DNA from: Gammaproteobacteria bacterium
GTDB lineage: Bacteria; Pseudomonadota; Gammaproteobacteria; Ga0077536
Reading direction: 5' to 3'
Assembly: GCA_020849475.1 (NCBI GenBank)
Contig: JADLGE010000051.1
Location: 1-64,000 of the forward strand
Length of the DNA: 64,000 bases
In this document: one piece after another, positions 1 to 8,837 of the stretch
Layout of the letters: each line of letters starts with the position of its first letter
How positions within the stretch are numbered: the first letter of the stretch is position 1
Notes under the pieces: generated by a model
The model's database searches: none
Seen by the model: the letters and a program-made list of their open reading frames with translations, nothing else
Told to the model about the DNA's origin: nothing
Translations under genes and position numbers: made by a program

Positions 1-411
1 AGTCGCAACGTCATAGAACTGCACGGCAATCTGTCACGCCTTTATTGCTGCGCATGTCGTGCGGCGTTCGACAATCTCGATTTCGATCTCAGCGTGCTGC
101 CACCACGCTGCATGCATTGTGATGGCCTGGTGCGACCGGACGTGGTGTTGTTCGGCGAGATGCTGCCGGGCAGTGCGGTGCATCAGTACGAACATGAACT
201 GGCGCGCGGCTTCGATGTGATGATTGCGATTGGCACCACCGCCGCCTTTCCCTACATCGCCGAGCCGTTGTTGAACGCCGGCGCGCGCGGTTGTGTGACG
301 GTCGAGATCAATCCCGACAGCACCGCCCTCTCCAACGATGTCAGCCATCACCTTGCAGGGTCGGCGCGCGAGGTGTTGCTGGCGCTGGAAGCGCAACTTT
401 GCGCGGCTTGA
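1..411 (+). CDS. Sir2-family NAD-dependent protein deacylase, C-terminal part
   Basis: The 5' end lies outside the window; the open frame runs from base 1 to a TGA at 409-411. The visible part starts with an HGNL-type motif, followed by two Cys pairs (CCAC and CMHC) that form the sirtuin zinc ribbon, then RPDVVLFGEMLP, a hallmark sirtuin segment. Further on, IAIGTTAAFPY and VEINPDST match the NAD-binding Rossmann strands of the family. Sirtuins remove acyl groups from lysines using NAD in the cytoplasm. CMHCDG in place of the common CxxCGG is a small deviation. The family call is secure; the precise acyl specificity cannot be read, because the N-terminal half is missing. Confidence 0.93.
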   Translation, partial: SRNVIELHGNLSRLYCCACRAAFDNLDFDLSVLPPRCMHCDGLVRPDVVLFGEMLPGSAVHQYEHELARGFDVMIAIGTTAAFPYIAEPLLNAGARGCVTVEINPDSTALSNDVSHHLAGSAREVLLALEAQLCAA

Positions 412-756
412 ATGCAACTTGTGAGCACCAAGTCTGCGCTTTGTTCGGGCGCGGCAGTGATCTCACGCATGCGAATGGCGATTTTCTCGGAAAAATCGGC
501 CAAAAAGCCCGAGCGAGGGCTTCCATTTCCGGCGCTGGTGATTATAGTAGCGCGGTCGATTTCGACCTGTTGCACGAAAGCGTCCTTATCCTGACGAATA
601 CGTGCGGTCGAGCTCGTGCCCGACGCCACGTAATGGTCAGCGTCGTCGCACCAGTCTTCGCCCACGGACAGGACCGATAGACCAGAACGGATAGTGCGAC
701 GACTAAACAAAGAATCCAGCCACCCCAATACGCTGCCACCTTACAAGGGAGACATC
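412..756. other. 345-base gap between sir2 and the HU-like gene
   Basis: I see no convincing gene here. A minus-strand open frame runs through it (348-728) but it begins with TTG, overlaps the sirtuin gene and resembles no family I know. The stretch is less GC-rich than its neighbours and presumably holds the promoter of the HU-like gene. A ribosome-binding site AAGGGA lies at 745-750. Confidence 0.5.
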
Positions 757-1092
757 ATGAGCAAAGCCAAGACGAGTGCGATCAAGGAAAAGCAAACCAA
801 GTCGCAGATCATCGCTGCGCTGGCCGACGATACCGGCCTGACCAAGAAGCAAGTCCAGTCCGTGCTGAGCGCAACCAAGGCGCTGGCGGCACGTCACCTG
901 ATCAAGAACGGCTCCGGCGAATTCGCAGTGCCGGAAATCGGCATCAAGCTGCGCCGCGTGCAGAAGGCCGCGCGTAAGGCCGGCATGGCACGCAACCCCT
1001 TCACCGGCGAGATGGTGAAGGTCGAAGCGCGTCCGGCCAGCCTGTCGGTTCGCGCCGCGGCGATGAAGGCCATCAAGGACGTCGTTGCTTAA
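757..1092 (+). CDS. HU/IHF-like histone-like DNA-binding protein
   Basis: This 111-residue basic protein begins with a Lys-rich tail (MSKAKTSAIKEKQTK), then SQIIAALADDTGLTKKQVQSVL, which matches the helical dimerisation half of HU-type proteins. The second half contains GSGEFAVPEIGIKL and, around residues 80-90, ARNPFTGEMVKV, the HU beta-arm sequence that inserts into the minor groove (normally R-N-P-x-T-G). The role is nucleoid architecture. I chose ATG 757 because AAGGGA lies six bases upstream; the longer frame from 694 has no ribosome-binding site. It is monocistronic, closed by a strong terminator at 1141-1170. The extended N-terminal tail makes it longer than typical 90-residue HU. Confidence 0.93.
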   Translation: MSKAKTSAIKEKQTKSQIIAALADDTGLTKKQVQSVLSATKALAARHLIKNGSGEFAVPEIGIKLRRVQKAARKAGMARNPFTGEMVKVEARPASLSVRAAAMKAIKDVVA

Positions 1093-1140
1093 GGTGACTT
1101 CCTGCGCAGTGCATACTGCGTGAGTGTTCGAGCATTGAAA

Positions 1141-1170
1141 CGCGGCCGGCTGGTCCGGCCGCGTTTTTTT
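1141..1170 (+). terminator. Rho-independent terminator of the HU-like gene
   Basis: A perfect nine-base-pair GC stem (CGCGGCCGG with CCGGCCGCG), a five-base loop CTGGT, and seven T residues follow the HU-like stop codon by about 50 bases. Confidence 0.95.
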
Positions 1171-1218
1171 AAAGCGTCGCGCAAGCGATGCGCGGCCCAC
1201 GCAAGTGGCGCCGCACTA

Positions 1219-1430
1219 CCAAGGCAGAGGGTGCCTGAAAGCCAATCGGCTGACGGGTGAAACGGGAAACCGGTGCGCACAGTCTTGTCACTGCGCAAAG
1301 CCGGTACTGCCCCCGCAACGGTAAACGAGTTGAGCTGCTCCTAGACAGTCACTGTGTTTCGACACGGGAAGACGGAGCCCCAGCGACGCGCTACATGCGT
1401 GTAACTCGTAAGTCCGGAGACCGGCCCTGT
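1219..1430 (+). promoter_or_regulatory. Cobalamin (AdoCbl) riboswitch
   Basis: The leader contains the diagnostic blocks in order: GGGAAACCGGTGCG at 1264-1277, AAAGCCGG then ACTGCCCCCGCAACGGTAA across 1297-1325 (the B12 box region), and AAGTCCGGAGACC at 1410-1422. These are the conserved core of the cobalamin riboswitch. It sits about 150 bases before a TonB-dependent receptor gene, the classic btuB arrangement, so high cobalamin should switch the receptor off. A possible hairpin (CCAG-CCC with GGG-CTGG, about 1546-1566) just ahead of the ribosome-binding site suggests translational control; that part is inference. Confidence 0.95.
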
Positions 1431-1579
1431 GCTGTTCGTCGACGTCCTGGAGGGCGTCGCCACAACCGAATCGCGGTGGGACGATCGGGACGCAGACTCG
1501 AAGTCTTCGCTCGTCATCGTTTCCTAAGCGCTTCACAGCACCGACCAGGCCCGGGGATGGGCTGGCCAGGGAGATGATG

Positions 1580-3535
1580 ATGCGAAATTTGATGTTGTGC
1601 GCCGCATTGGCGCTGCCTTTCTGTTCCCACGCGCAAACCACCGACTACCTCGACACCGTGCTGGTATCCGGCTCGCGCACTCCCAGCACCTTGGGCAAGG
1701 TCGGCTCGTCGGTCACGGTCATCGACCGCTCGACCTTCGATTTCCGCCAGGCTGATTTCGCCGTTGACCTCCTGCGTTACGTGCCTGGCATCACGGTCAG
1801 CAACACCGGCGGCGTCGGCAAGCAGACCCAACTGCGCATGCGTGGCGCCGAAGGCAATCACGTGATGGTGATGATCGATGGCGTGGAAGCGAACGATCTC
1901 GCCGGCAACGACGAATTCGAATTCGGCAATCTTTCCACCGCCGACATCGAGCGCATCGAAGTGGTGCGCGGACCGCAGAGCTCGCTGTGGGGCTCCGATG
2001 CCCTGGCCGGTGTCATCAACATCATCACGCGCAAGGACGACGGCCCCTTCCACGCCGAGGCAAGTCTCGACGGCGGCTCATTCGGCACCAATCAGCAGCG
2101 CGCGAGCCTGGGGCTGCATGCCGGCCGCGGACGCATGCGGGTCGGCGTCAATCGCATCAGCACGGCCGGCGCCAACATCGCCCGCCAAGGCCATGAGGAC
2201 GACGGTTATCACGCCGTGACTTCCGATCTGAGCGGCGCGCTGCAAGTCAACGAGGCGCTCGAACTGTCGCTGACGGCGCGCAATGTCGACAGCCACAACC
2301 AGGTCGACAGCGACTTCATCACCGGCCTGCCGGTCGATACGCCCGGCCGCGCCAAGACCGCGCAGCGCTACGTCGGCAGCCATGCCAAGCTCGCCCTGCT
2401 CGATGGTCACTGGCTGCAACAGGTCGATGGCAACTGGACTTCCACCAGCAGCGACAACGAAGACATCGCCGTCGCGCAGGACAGCTCCACCGATGCCGAT
2501 CGCTACGAGTTCACCTACCAGAGCACAGCCTTGTTTGCTGTTGAGCAGGTGGTGCCGTCCAAGCACAGCGTGACGCTGGCGGTCGACCATGAACGCGACG
2601 AGTTCGTGCAGCGCGGGCCGGTCTCGCCTTTCGGCGATCCGAACCAGCGGCGGCATCTCGATGCCACCGGCCTGGTCGGTGAATACCGCGTCGATCTGCC
2701 GTTCGAGCTTGGCCTGTCGGGCAGCGTGCGCCACGACTTCAACAGCGATTTCCGTGACATCACCACCTTCCGCACGGCGGCGGCGTGGCGCTATACGCCT
2801 ACCGGCACCGCCTTCAACGTCGCCTATGGCACGGGCCAGAAGGCGCCGACCTTCATCGAACGCTTCGGCTTTTCCTCCGGGGGGCAGTTCGGACCGAGCT
2901 TCATTGGCAATGCAGGGCTCAAGCCCGAGCATTCGCGCGGCTGGGAAGTGGGCGTCACGCAAGCGCTGTGGCAGAAGCGGCTGCGCCTCAACGCGACCTA
3001 TTTCAACGAGCGGCTGAAAGACGAAATCTTCGGCTTTCTGGTCGACGCCACCGGCACCACCGCCACCGCCGTCAACCAGGACGGCGCGAGCCGTCGCGAC
3101 GGCGTGGAGCTGTCGTTCAACGCGAGTCTCGGCTGGGGCTTTGGTCTCACCGGCGGTTACACCTACCTCGATGCGAGCGAAATCGACCGCGTGACCGGCC
3201 TGCGCAAGGACGAAGTGCGTCGTCCCCATCACCAGGTCAATGGCACCCTGGACTGGAAGGGCTTGAATGATCGCATGCGGGCCAGCGCCTATTTCACCCA
3301 CAGCGGCCGGCAGGAGGATCTCGGTTTCTTCGCGCCGACTTTCCAGCAGCAGCGTGTGCGCATGGACAGCTTCACGACCTTGGGCACCACCGTCAGCTAT
3401 GACCTGAGCCGCGCTCTGCAACTGCATGCGCGGGTCGAGAACGTGCTCGATGATCGTCACGAGGAAGTGCTGGGCTATCGCGTGCCGGGCATCGGTGTGT
3501 ATGCGGGTTTGAAGTTCGCGTTTGACGGGCCGTAG
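1580..3535 (+). CDS. btuB: TonB-dependent vitamin B12 receptor (BtuB-like)
   Basis: This is an outer-membrane TonB-dependent receptor of about 651 residues. A signal peptide (MRNLMLCAALALPFCSHA) precedes the plug: SSVTVIDRSTFDF, DLLRYVPGITVSNTGG, QLRMRGAEGNHVMVMIDGVEAND, IERIEVVRGPQSSLWGSDALAGVINIITR. The rest is a beta-barrel ending in an aromatic-rich strand (VYAGLKFAFDGP). The cobalamin riboswitch in its leader supports cobalamin or another corrinoid as substrate. Three in-frame ATGs lie at 1574, 1577 and 1580; GGGAG at 1569-1573 best fits 1580. No btuCDF genes follow, so the inner-membrane transporter must be elsewhere. The TAG stop is the first arm of a degenerate palindromic repeat. Confidence 0.93.
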   Translation: MRNLMLCAALALPFCSHAQTTDYLDTVLVSGSRTPSTLGKVGSSVTVIDRSTFDFRQADFAVDLLRYVPGITVSNTGGVGKQTQLRMRGAEGNHVMVMIDGVEANDLAGNDEFEFGNLSTADIERIEVVRGPQSSLWGSDALAGVINIITRKDDGPFHAEASLDGGSFGTNQQRASLGLHAGRGRMRVGVNRISTAGANIARQGHEDDGYHAVTSDLSGALQVNEALELSLTARNVDSHNQVDSDFITGLPVDTPGRAKTAQRYVGSHAKLALLDGHWLQQVDGNWTSTSSDNEDIAVAQDSSTDADRYEFTYQSTALFAVEQVVPSKHSVTLAVDHERDEFVQRGPVSPFGDPNQRRHLDATGLVGEYRVDLPFELGLSGSVRHDFNSDFRDITTFRTAAAWRYTPTGTAFNVAYGTGQKAPTFIERFGFSSGGQFGPSFIGNAGLKPEHSRGWEVGVTQALWQKRLRLNATYFNERLKDEIFGFLVDATGTTATAVNQDGASRRDGVELSFNASLGWGFGLTGGYTYLDASEIDRVTGLRKDEVRRPHHQVNGTLDWKGLNDRMRASAYFTHSGRQEDLGFFAPTFQQQRVRMDSFTTLGTTVSYDLSRALQLHARVENVLDDRHEEVLGYRVPGIGVYAGLKFAFDGP

Positions 3536-3630
3536 GGGCGAATCCATGCGCACGTTTGAAATGTCAGGCTGAAGCCTGACCCACACAGGAAGGTCGCTCG
3601 TTTTGTGGCTCAGACTTCAGTCTGACATTC
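3533..3630. repeat. Composite palindromic repeat: one degenerate A copy and an inverted pair of B copies
   Basis: A degenerate copy of the TAGGTGCGAA palindrome (here TAGGGGCGAATCCATGCGCAC, 3533-3553) begins at the btuB stop codon. It is followed by two copies of the second family in opposite orientation: AATGTCAGGCTGAAGCCTGA at about 3559-3579 and CAGACTTCAGTCTGACATT at 3611-3629. The two can pair with each other, as in REPIN elements. The rest of this 190-base gap shows nothing else. Confidence 0.8.
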
Positions 3631-3724
3631 ATTCCCGTCGCCAATCGGGGACAGACCACCATTTGCAATTCCCAACCTCGATGCCGAAGATAGCTCCATC
3701 TTCACGTTTCGAGGTTGATTGTCG

Positions 3725-4990
3725 ATGCGCATCATTGTCGTCGGCGCGGGGCTGCTCGGTCTGACGACCGCTTACTTTCTGCGCAGGCATGGCGCGGAGG
3801 TCGAAGTCATCGAGCGCCAGGCCGGGCCTGGTCTCGAAACCAGCTACGCCAATGGCGGCATGCTGCACGCGAGTCAGGCCAATCCCTGGAATGAGCCCGG
3901 CGTGTTGTGGCAGGCGTTGCGCATGCTGGGTCGCGAGGATGCGGCGCTGTTGATTCGCCCGCGGGCCTTGCCGCGTATGCTTGGCTGGTCGTGGAATTTT
4001 CTGCGCAATTCGTCCTTGCCGCGCTATCTCGCCAACGTCGAAAAGAATGCACGTCTGGCGGACTATTCATTGACCGTGCTGGCCGAGCACCTCGCGCCGC
4101 TGGCCCTGCCTTTCGAGCGCGCCGACCATGGCACGCTCAAGATCTATCGCACGGCTGCTGAACTCGACACCGCCACGCGCTTCGCCGAGCGCTGCCGTGC
4201 TTTCGATGTGCGCTATCAGGTGATGTCGGCCGTCGAGGTCGCGGCGCTCGAGCCGGCGCTGGCGCCGGTCGCCGATGAATTGTCTGGCGGCATTCATTTT
4301 CCGGACGACGTGTCGGGCGACGCGCAGCGCTTCTGTCGCGCGCTGGCCGAACATTGCGCGGGCCTCGGCGTCACGTTTCACTACGAATGCCAGGCGCAGG
4401 AAGTGATGATGCATGCCGGCGCGGTGCGCGGTGTGATGGTCGATGGTGAAATGCACCGCGCGGACGCCGTGGTGCTGGCCGCCGCCAGTTACACGCCGGC
4501 GCTCGCCGCCAGTGCTGGGCTCAAGGTGCCGGTGCAGCCGGTCAAGGGCTATTCGCTGACGCTGCCGATGGCAGACTGGCGCGTCAAGCCGCGGGTGCCG
4601 GTCATCGACGAGCATTACCATGCCGCGGTGTGTCCCTTGGGACAACAATTGCGCGTGGCCGGCACCGCCGAATTCGCCGGTTTCGACACCACGCTCACGC
4701 CCAGCCGCATACGCAATCTGTACGACCTTCTGGCGCGCATCTATCCCAGTGAAAGCGGCGCCATCGACAAGCGCGCCTGCGTCGAATGGACGGGCCTGCG
4801 GCCGATGAGCCCGGACGGCGTCGGCATCATGGGCCGCACCGCGGTGCGCGGACTCTATCTCAACAGCGGCCACGGCCATCTCGGTTGGACCATGGCGCCG
4901 GGCGCCGGTAAATTGGTCGCCGACGAAATCATGACCAACCGCACCGAGCTCGCCAGCGCCGACTATGCGCTGGCGCGCTTCGGCGCCTGA
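3725..4990 (+). CDS. dadA: D-amino-acid dehydrogenase-like FAD oxidoreductase
   Basis: The 421-residue protein opens with a dinucleotide-binding fold, IIVVGAGLLGLTTAYFLRRHG, with the acidic end of strand 2 (VEVIER). ETSYANGGMLHASQANPWN matches the DadA signature, and the end, NSGHGHLGWTMAPGAGKLVADEI, is the family's C-terminal FAD-contacting segment. DadA oxidises D-amino acids to keto acids and ammonia, feeding electrons to the respiratory chain. ATG 3725 is preceded by GAGGT nine bases upstream; a TTG at 3719 is too close to that site. No alr/dadX racemase is adjacent, so substrate range is uncertain within the DAO family. Confidence 0.85.
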   Translation: MRIIVVGAGLLGLTTAYFLRRHGAEVEVIERQAGPGLETSYANGGMLHASQANPWNEPGVLWQALRMLGREDAALLIRPRALPRMLGWSWNFLRNSSLPRYLANVEKNARLADYSLTVLAEHLAPLALPFERADHGTLKIYRTAAELDTATRFAERCRAFDVRYQVMSAVEVAALEPALAPVADELSGGIHFPDDVSGDAQRFCRALAEHCAGLGVTFHYECQAQEVMMHAGAVRGVMVDGEMHRADAVVLAAASYTPALAASAGLKVPVQPVKGYSLTLPMADWRVKPRVPVIDEHYHAAVCPLGQQLRVAGTAEFAGFDTTLTPSRIRNLYDLLARIYPSESGAIDKRACVEWTGLRPMSPDGVGIMGRTAVRGLYLNSGHGHLGWTMAPGAGKLVADEIMTNRTELASADYALARFGA

Positions 4991-5019
4991 ACACCCACGC
5001 AAGCGCGGAGACCGACACA

Positions 5020-5643
5020 TTGGAATTTTCACAACTCGTTCAAGCGCGGCGCAGCGTTCGCCAGTATCAAGCGGGCGTTGAAATCAGCGACGCCGAACTC
5101 GAAGCGATATTCGCCGAAGTCATCCTGAGCCCGAGCTCGTTCAATATGCAGCACTGGCAGTTCGTGGTGGTGCGCGACGCGGCGCGCAAGCAGACCTTGC
5201 GCGGCCTGTCCTATGGCCAGGCGCAGGTCGAGCAGTGCGCGGCGGCGGTGCTGGTGTGCGGGCGCCTCGATGCGCATCACGACGCTGATCGCATCTATGC
5301 CGATGGCGGCGAGGCGGCGCGCGACAAGTACGTACCCATGATCAAGGGCGTGTACAAGGACCAGCCGCTGTTGCAACGCGAGGAAGCGATACGCAGTGGC
5401 GCGCTGGCTGCCATGAGCCTCATGTACGCGGCAAAGAATCGCGGCTGGGACAGTGGGCCCATGATCGGTTTCGATGCGAGCAAGGTTTCATCCCTGCTGG
5501 AACTGCCGGCCAATATCTCGCCGGTGATGCTGGTCGTGATCGGCAAAGCGCTGGCCGACAGCGTGCCGCCGCGCGCCTATCGCCGGCCATTGTCGGAAGT
5601 GGTGCATCTCGAGACCATGAGCGGCGCCAGCCTCGGCGCCTGA
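5020..5643 (+). CDS. Nitroreductase-family FMN oxidoreductase
   Basis: This 207-residue protein starts from TTG (GGAG lies nine bases upstream). QARRSVRQYQ near the N terminus is the FMN-phosphate-binding motif of nitroreductases, and SPSSFNMQHWQFVVVRD is the matching second motif. The GWDSGPMIGFDASKV segment is also typical. Such enzymes use NAD(P)H to reduce nitro groups, quinones or enones in the cytoplasm. It lies 29 bases after dadA and three bases before the next gene, so the three are probably cotranscribed. The physiological substrate cannot be deduced. Confidence 0.88.
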   Translation: MEFSQLVQARRSVRQYQAGVEISDAELEAIFAEVILSPSSFNMQHWQFVVVRDAARKQTLRGLSYGQAQVEQCAAAVLVCGRLDAHHDADRIYADGGEAARDKYVPMIKGVYKDQPLLQREEAIRSGALAAMSLMYAAKNRGWDSGPMIGFDASKVSSLLELPANISPVMLVVIGKALADSVPPRAYRRPLSEVVHLETMSGASLGA

Positions 5644-5646
5644 ACG

Positions 5647-6033
5647 ATGACGACGCGCCTGTCCGACTACCGTTGCTGGCGCTGCGGCGAGGCGTTGCCG
5701 GAAGACTGCCTGCCGCTGCGGCGTGCCGAGCTGTGTCCGGCCTGCAATGCCGATCTGCATGTCTGCAAGATGTGTGGCTTCTATAACACCGCGCTCGCCG
5801 ATGCCTGCGAAGAGACCGTCGCGACCGCGGTCGGCAACAAGGAGCGCGCCAACTACTGTGATTACTTCAAGCCTTCGCCGCGCGCCTTCAAGGGCGGCGC
5901 CGATGACGCCGCGGCGCGCGCCCGCGCAGAACTCGACGCGCTTTTCGGCGGCGCGGCGAGCAGCGCGGCCAGCACCGACGCGGCGCGCAATCAAAGCGAA
6001 CTCGAACGCTTGTTCGGGCTCAAGAAAGACTGA
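5647..6033 (+). CDS. Cys-rich zinc-ribbon protein of unknown function
   Basis: This 128-residue protein has CWRCG at residues 10-14, CPACN, CKMCGFYN and a later YCDYF, arranged like one or two zinc ribbons in the first 75 residues. The C-terminal half is Ala-rich and charged, ending in ELERLFGLKKD. I do not recognise a named function. It begins three bases after the nitroreductase stop, so translational coupling is likely. Small proteins of this build often act as accessory or binding proteins, but nothing here proves that. Confidence 0.75.
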   Translation: MTTRLSDYRCWRCGEALPEDCLPLRRAELCPACNADLHVCKMCGFYNTALADACEETVATAVGNKERANYCDYFKPSPRAFKGGADDAAARARAELDALFGGAASSAASTDAARNQSELERLFGLKKD

Positions 6034-6124
6034 CGCTTTTGGCGGTGGCGCGCCCGGCGCGGACTTGCTAGCTTGCCGCAATCATCACGCACGCCCACGC
6101 AAGCATGGGCACACAGGGGGAGTC

Positions 6125-6979
6125 ATGGCGAAATACAAACTTGAAATGCTGGCCGACGGATTCATTTTCCTGGAAGGCCCGCGCTGGCATGACGGCCAGT
6201 TGTGGTTGTCCGACATGCGCGGCGAAACCGTCTATACCCTGAGCGAGGCCGGCCGACGCAGCCAGGTCGCGTCGTTCCCCAAGCATCCCTCGGGCATCAA
6301 TTTCCTGCCGGACGGCCGCGTGGTGATCGTATCCATGCAAGACCGCAAGCTCATGCAGGTGGCGAAAGACGGCGCGCAGAGTCTGTACTGCGATCTGTCG
6401 GACATGGTGTCCCATGACATCAACGACTGCGTGTGCGACGCGAGCGGCAACATCTACGTCGGCAATTTCGGCTACGACCTCCTGGCCGGCGAAGCGCCCA
6501 AGACCGCGGACCTCATCATGGTCTCGATGTCAGGTCAGCGCACGGTGGTGGCGAGTGGCCTCGAATTCCCCAACGGCGCGGTCATCACGCCCGATGGGGG
6601 CACGCTGATCATCGCCGAAACTTTCGGCAACAAGCTCACTGCTTTCGACCGTGCCGCCGACGGCCGCCTGTCCAACCGTCGCGTGTGGGCGAGTCTTGGC
6701 GAGCGCACGCCCGACGGCATCTGTCTCGACGCCGAGGGCGCGGTATGGGTGGCGTCGTTCATGACCGGCGAATTCGTGCGGGTGTGCGCCGATGGTTCTG
6801 TCAGCGACGTCATTGCCACGCCCGGTAAGCGTGCGGTGGCGTGCAATCTTGGCGGCGCCGACGGACGTACCTTCTTCGGTCTCACTTTTGCCGGAGAACT
6901 GGCCGACCTCGGTTCAGGCAAGGCCCTGGCGGCGGTCGAAGTGTGCCGTGTGGACGTGGCGGCGGCCGGTTCGCCGTAA
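6125..6979 (+). CDS. SMP-30/gluconolactonase-family protein
   Basis: This is a six-bladed beta-propeller of 284 residues. FLEGPRWHDGQLWLSDM carries the family's metal-binding Glu; FPNGAVITPDGGTLIIAET gives the Asn ligand; and TPDGICLDAEGAVWVAS gives the Asp ligand. Members hydrolyse lactones or related esters with a divalent metal. ATG 6125 follows GGGGGA closely. A longer frame reading in from 5723 is out of phase with the zinc-ribbon gene and is not real at its 5' end. It stands about 90 bases after the preceding gene and may have its own promoter. Substrate unknown. Confidence 0.87.
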   Translation: MAKYKLEMLADGFIFLEGPRWHDGQLWLSDMRGETVYTLSEAGRRSQVASFPKHPSGINFLPDGRVVIVSMQDRKLMQVAKDGAQSLYCDLSDMVSHDINDCVCDASGNIYVGNFGYDLLAGEAPKTADLIMVSMSGQRTVVASGLEFPNGAVITPDGGTLIIAETFGNKLTAFDRAADGRLSNRRVWASLGERTPDGICLDAEGAVWVASFMTGEFVRVCADGSVSDVIATPGKRAVACNLGGADGRTFFGLTFAGELADLGSGKALAAVEVCRVDVAAAGSP

Positions 6980-6994
6980 AGCGGCAGGCGCCAA

Positions 6995-7070
6995 TGCGCG
7001 ATTGAAATCGCACACACGTATCATGGCGCGAGATTCAGCCTCCTGTAGGTGCGAATTCCTTCGCACCTAC
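6995..7070. repeat. Two A-family palindromes
   Basis: GCGCGATTGAAATCGCAC at about 6996-7013 and a near-perfect copy at 7045-7070 (arm GTAGGTGCGAA, spacer, arm TTCGCACCTAC). The right arm supplies the TAG stop (7067-7069 on the complement) of the minus-strand phosphatase gene. Confidence 0.85.
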
Positions 7071-8809
7071 CCCTTGTACCAGCGATAGCGGGCCACAGCG
7101 CGCCGGCCGCCGTCGCTGAGTTCCAGGGATTCGCAGACATCGCGTACGGCCTCGAGGTCGGCGTGGCTGTTGTCGTGCAATGAGGCAGACGCAGCCTGCG
7201 CGCGGCCACGCTCGCTGACCGTGATCTCCAGCACCCCGCCTTCATGGTCGGGCGTGTGCGCGAAGCCGATTTCGATGCTGCCATCGGTCAGCCCGGTCAG
7301 GCGTTCCTCCAACTGGTGGTAGTAACTGGCAAACCCCGTCTGGTCGCATTTCAGGCTGGCATCGAGTCCCAGCAGTCCCTGCTCCAGCGCGCGCGAGAAC
7401 AGGGCCGAGACCACCATGTAGATTTCGTCATTGCGTGGGCCGAAGCCCTGGATGGCGTCCATCACCGCACCCACCACGGGGATCGGGTCGGTGCTGCGCA
7501 GGGCGTCGTGTCCGAGCGCCACACAGCAATGCCAGTGGGTCGCGGCGCGTGACATGTCTACTGGCGCATGCTGGTCGTGGCGTGCGCGCATGATGTCGGG
7601 TTCAAAGCGTACGTGCAGCATCGACACGTCGTCGTGTTGCGGCGTGGCGCCGGAGTGGCGCTCTAGGTCAGCGCACAGCGCTTCAACGACATCGTGGCCG
7701 GCGGCGGTCAGCGCGAGTTTCACGCGCTCGACACCGAACATCTGGCCGGCGCTGTTCAGCGCTTCAATCACGCCATCGGAGTAGCAGAACAAGCTATCGC
7801 CCTCGTGCAATTGGCGGCGCGTGGGCGTGGCGTCGAATTCGTCGGCTGGCAGTACGCCAAGCGGCAGCTTGGTGGAACGAAAGCTCTTCTTGATGCGTCC
7901 ATCCTTGCTGCATACCAGGAGCTCCGGCATGCCGCCATTCCATACCGAGATGGTGCCGCTGTCGGCATAGATCTCGATCAAGGCCGCCGACAGAAAGCGA
8001 TCCCGTGGCAGCAACTGGCGCACTTTGCGATTGAGTTCGGTGGCGATGCATTCGATGGCGTGGCCGCGCGCCACCATCGCACAGAACACGCCGTGCACCA
8101 CTTGTACGCCAATGGCGGCTGGCAGGCCGTGGCCGGTGAAATCACCGAAAAGAAAACACTGCGCGCCGCCCGGACTGCGTCCACCGATGATGAGGTCGCC
8201 ATTGAGCGTATCCATCGGCTGCAGGTGATAGGACACATTGGGCAGCGCCAGGGTCTTTTCGCTGCCGAGGTTGTCAATGATGGTCTTGGCAATCTCCATG
8301 TCGCGCTGGACGTCGGTACGAAACAGCGCGAGCTGGTCGCGTTGGCGCTCCAGCACCTGGTGCATGTCACGGGTGCGCAAGGCGGCCGTGAGCTTGGCGC
8401 GCAACAGCGTCTGCGTCACGGGTTTGACCACGACGTCATCCGCGCCAACTTCAAAACATTTCAGGAGGTCGCGCTCGTCACTCAAGGCGGTGATGAACAG
8501 GAACGGGATATAGGCGTCTGGGTAGCGTGCGCGTACCGCCGAACACAGCGCGTAGCCATCGGCGCCTGGCAGGCGCACGTCGCAGCACACGAGATCCGGT
8601 TGGCAGTTGCTGGCCAGCGCAATGGCGTCTTCCGCCGAGGACGCCACTTCCACCGTGAAACCCGCGTCGAGCAACATGCGTTGCACGAGGTATTGATCAA
8701 TCTCGCTGTCATCGACGATCAGCGCGACCAGCCCGTCACCAAAATTGCGCGAGATATTCGAGGCGGTAAAAGTGTCAGCCACCGCTGGCGTGGTCCTTGG
8801 CATGATCAT
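7067..8809 (-). CDS. Response regulator-PP2C phosphatase-HATPase fusion (HsbR/RsbU-like)
   Basis: The 580-residue protein has three parts. Residues 27-145 form a receiver with the phosphorylatable Asp77 and Lys129. Residues 195-400 form a SpoIIE/PP2C phosphatase with intact metal sites (NGD at 203-205, GDFTGHG at 222-228, YSDG at 343-346, DD at 393-394). Residues 445-545 resemble an anti-sigma HATPase, but the N-box reads SALFSRALEQG where active homologues have SEL..NALDHG, so kinase activity may be lost. In Pseudomonas, HsbR with this architecture controls the STAS protein HsbA; here a STAS gene lies 28 bases upstream. An alternative ATG at 8803 has better spacing from AAGAG. Confidence 0.88.
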   Translation of the reverse strand: MIMPRTTPAVADTFTASNISRNFGDGLVALIVDDSEIDQYLVQRMLLDAGFTVEVASSAEDAIALASNCQPDLVCCDVRLPGADGYALCSAVRARYPDAYIPFLFITALSDERDLLKCFEVGADDVVVKPVTQTLLRAKLTAALRTRDMHQVLERQRDQLALFRTDVQRDMEIAKTIIDNLGSEKTLALPNVSYHLQPMDTLNGDLIIGGRSPGGAQCFLFGDFTGHGLPAAIGVQVVHGVFCAMVARGHAIECIATELNRKVRQLLPRDRFLSAALIEIYADSGTISVWNGGMPELLVCSKDGRIKKSFRSTKLPLGVLPADEFDATPTRRQLHEGDSLFCYSDGVIEALNSAGQMFGVERVKLALTAAGHDVVEALCADLERHSGATPQHDDVSMLHVRFEPDIMRARHDQHAPVDMSRAATHWHCCVALGHDALRSTDPIPVVGAVMDAIQGFGPRNDEIYMVVSALFSRALEQGLLGLDASLKCDQTGFASYYHQLEERLTGLTDGSIEIGFAHTPDHEGGVLEITVSERGRAQAASASLHDNSHADLEAVRDVCESLELSDGGRRAVARYRWYKG

Positions 8810-8837
8810 CTCTTGGCGCGATGCGCGCCGCCGGCAT

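Noticed and set aside
348..728. 126-residue minus-strand open frame between sir2 and the HU-like gene
   Set aside because: TTG start without ribosome-binding site, overlap with the sirtuin 3' end and no family resemblance. It cannot be fully excluded.
2078..3586. 502-residue minus-strand open frame
   Set aside because: Antisense to btuB, no recognisable motif.
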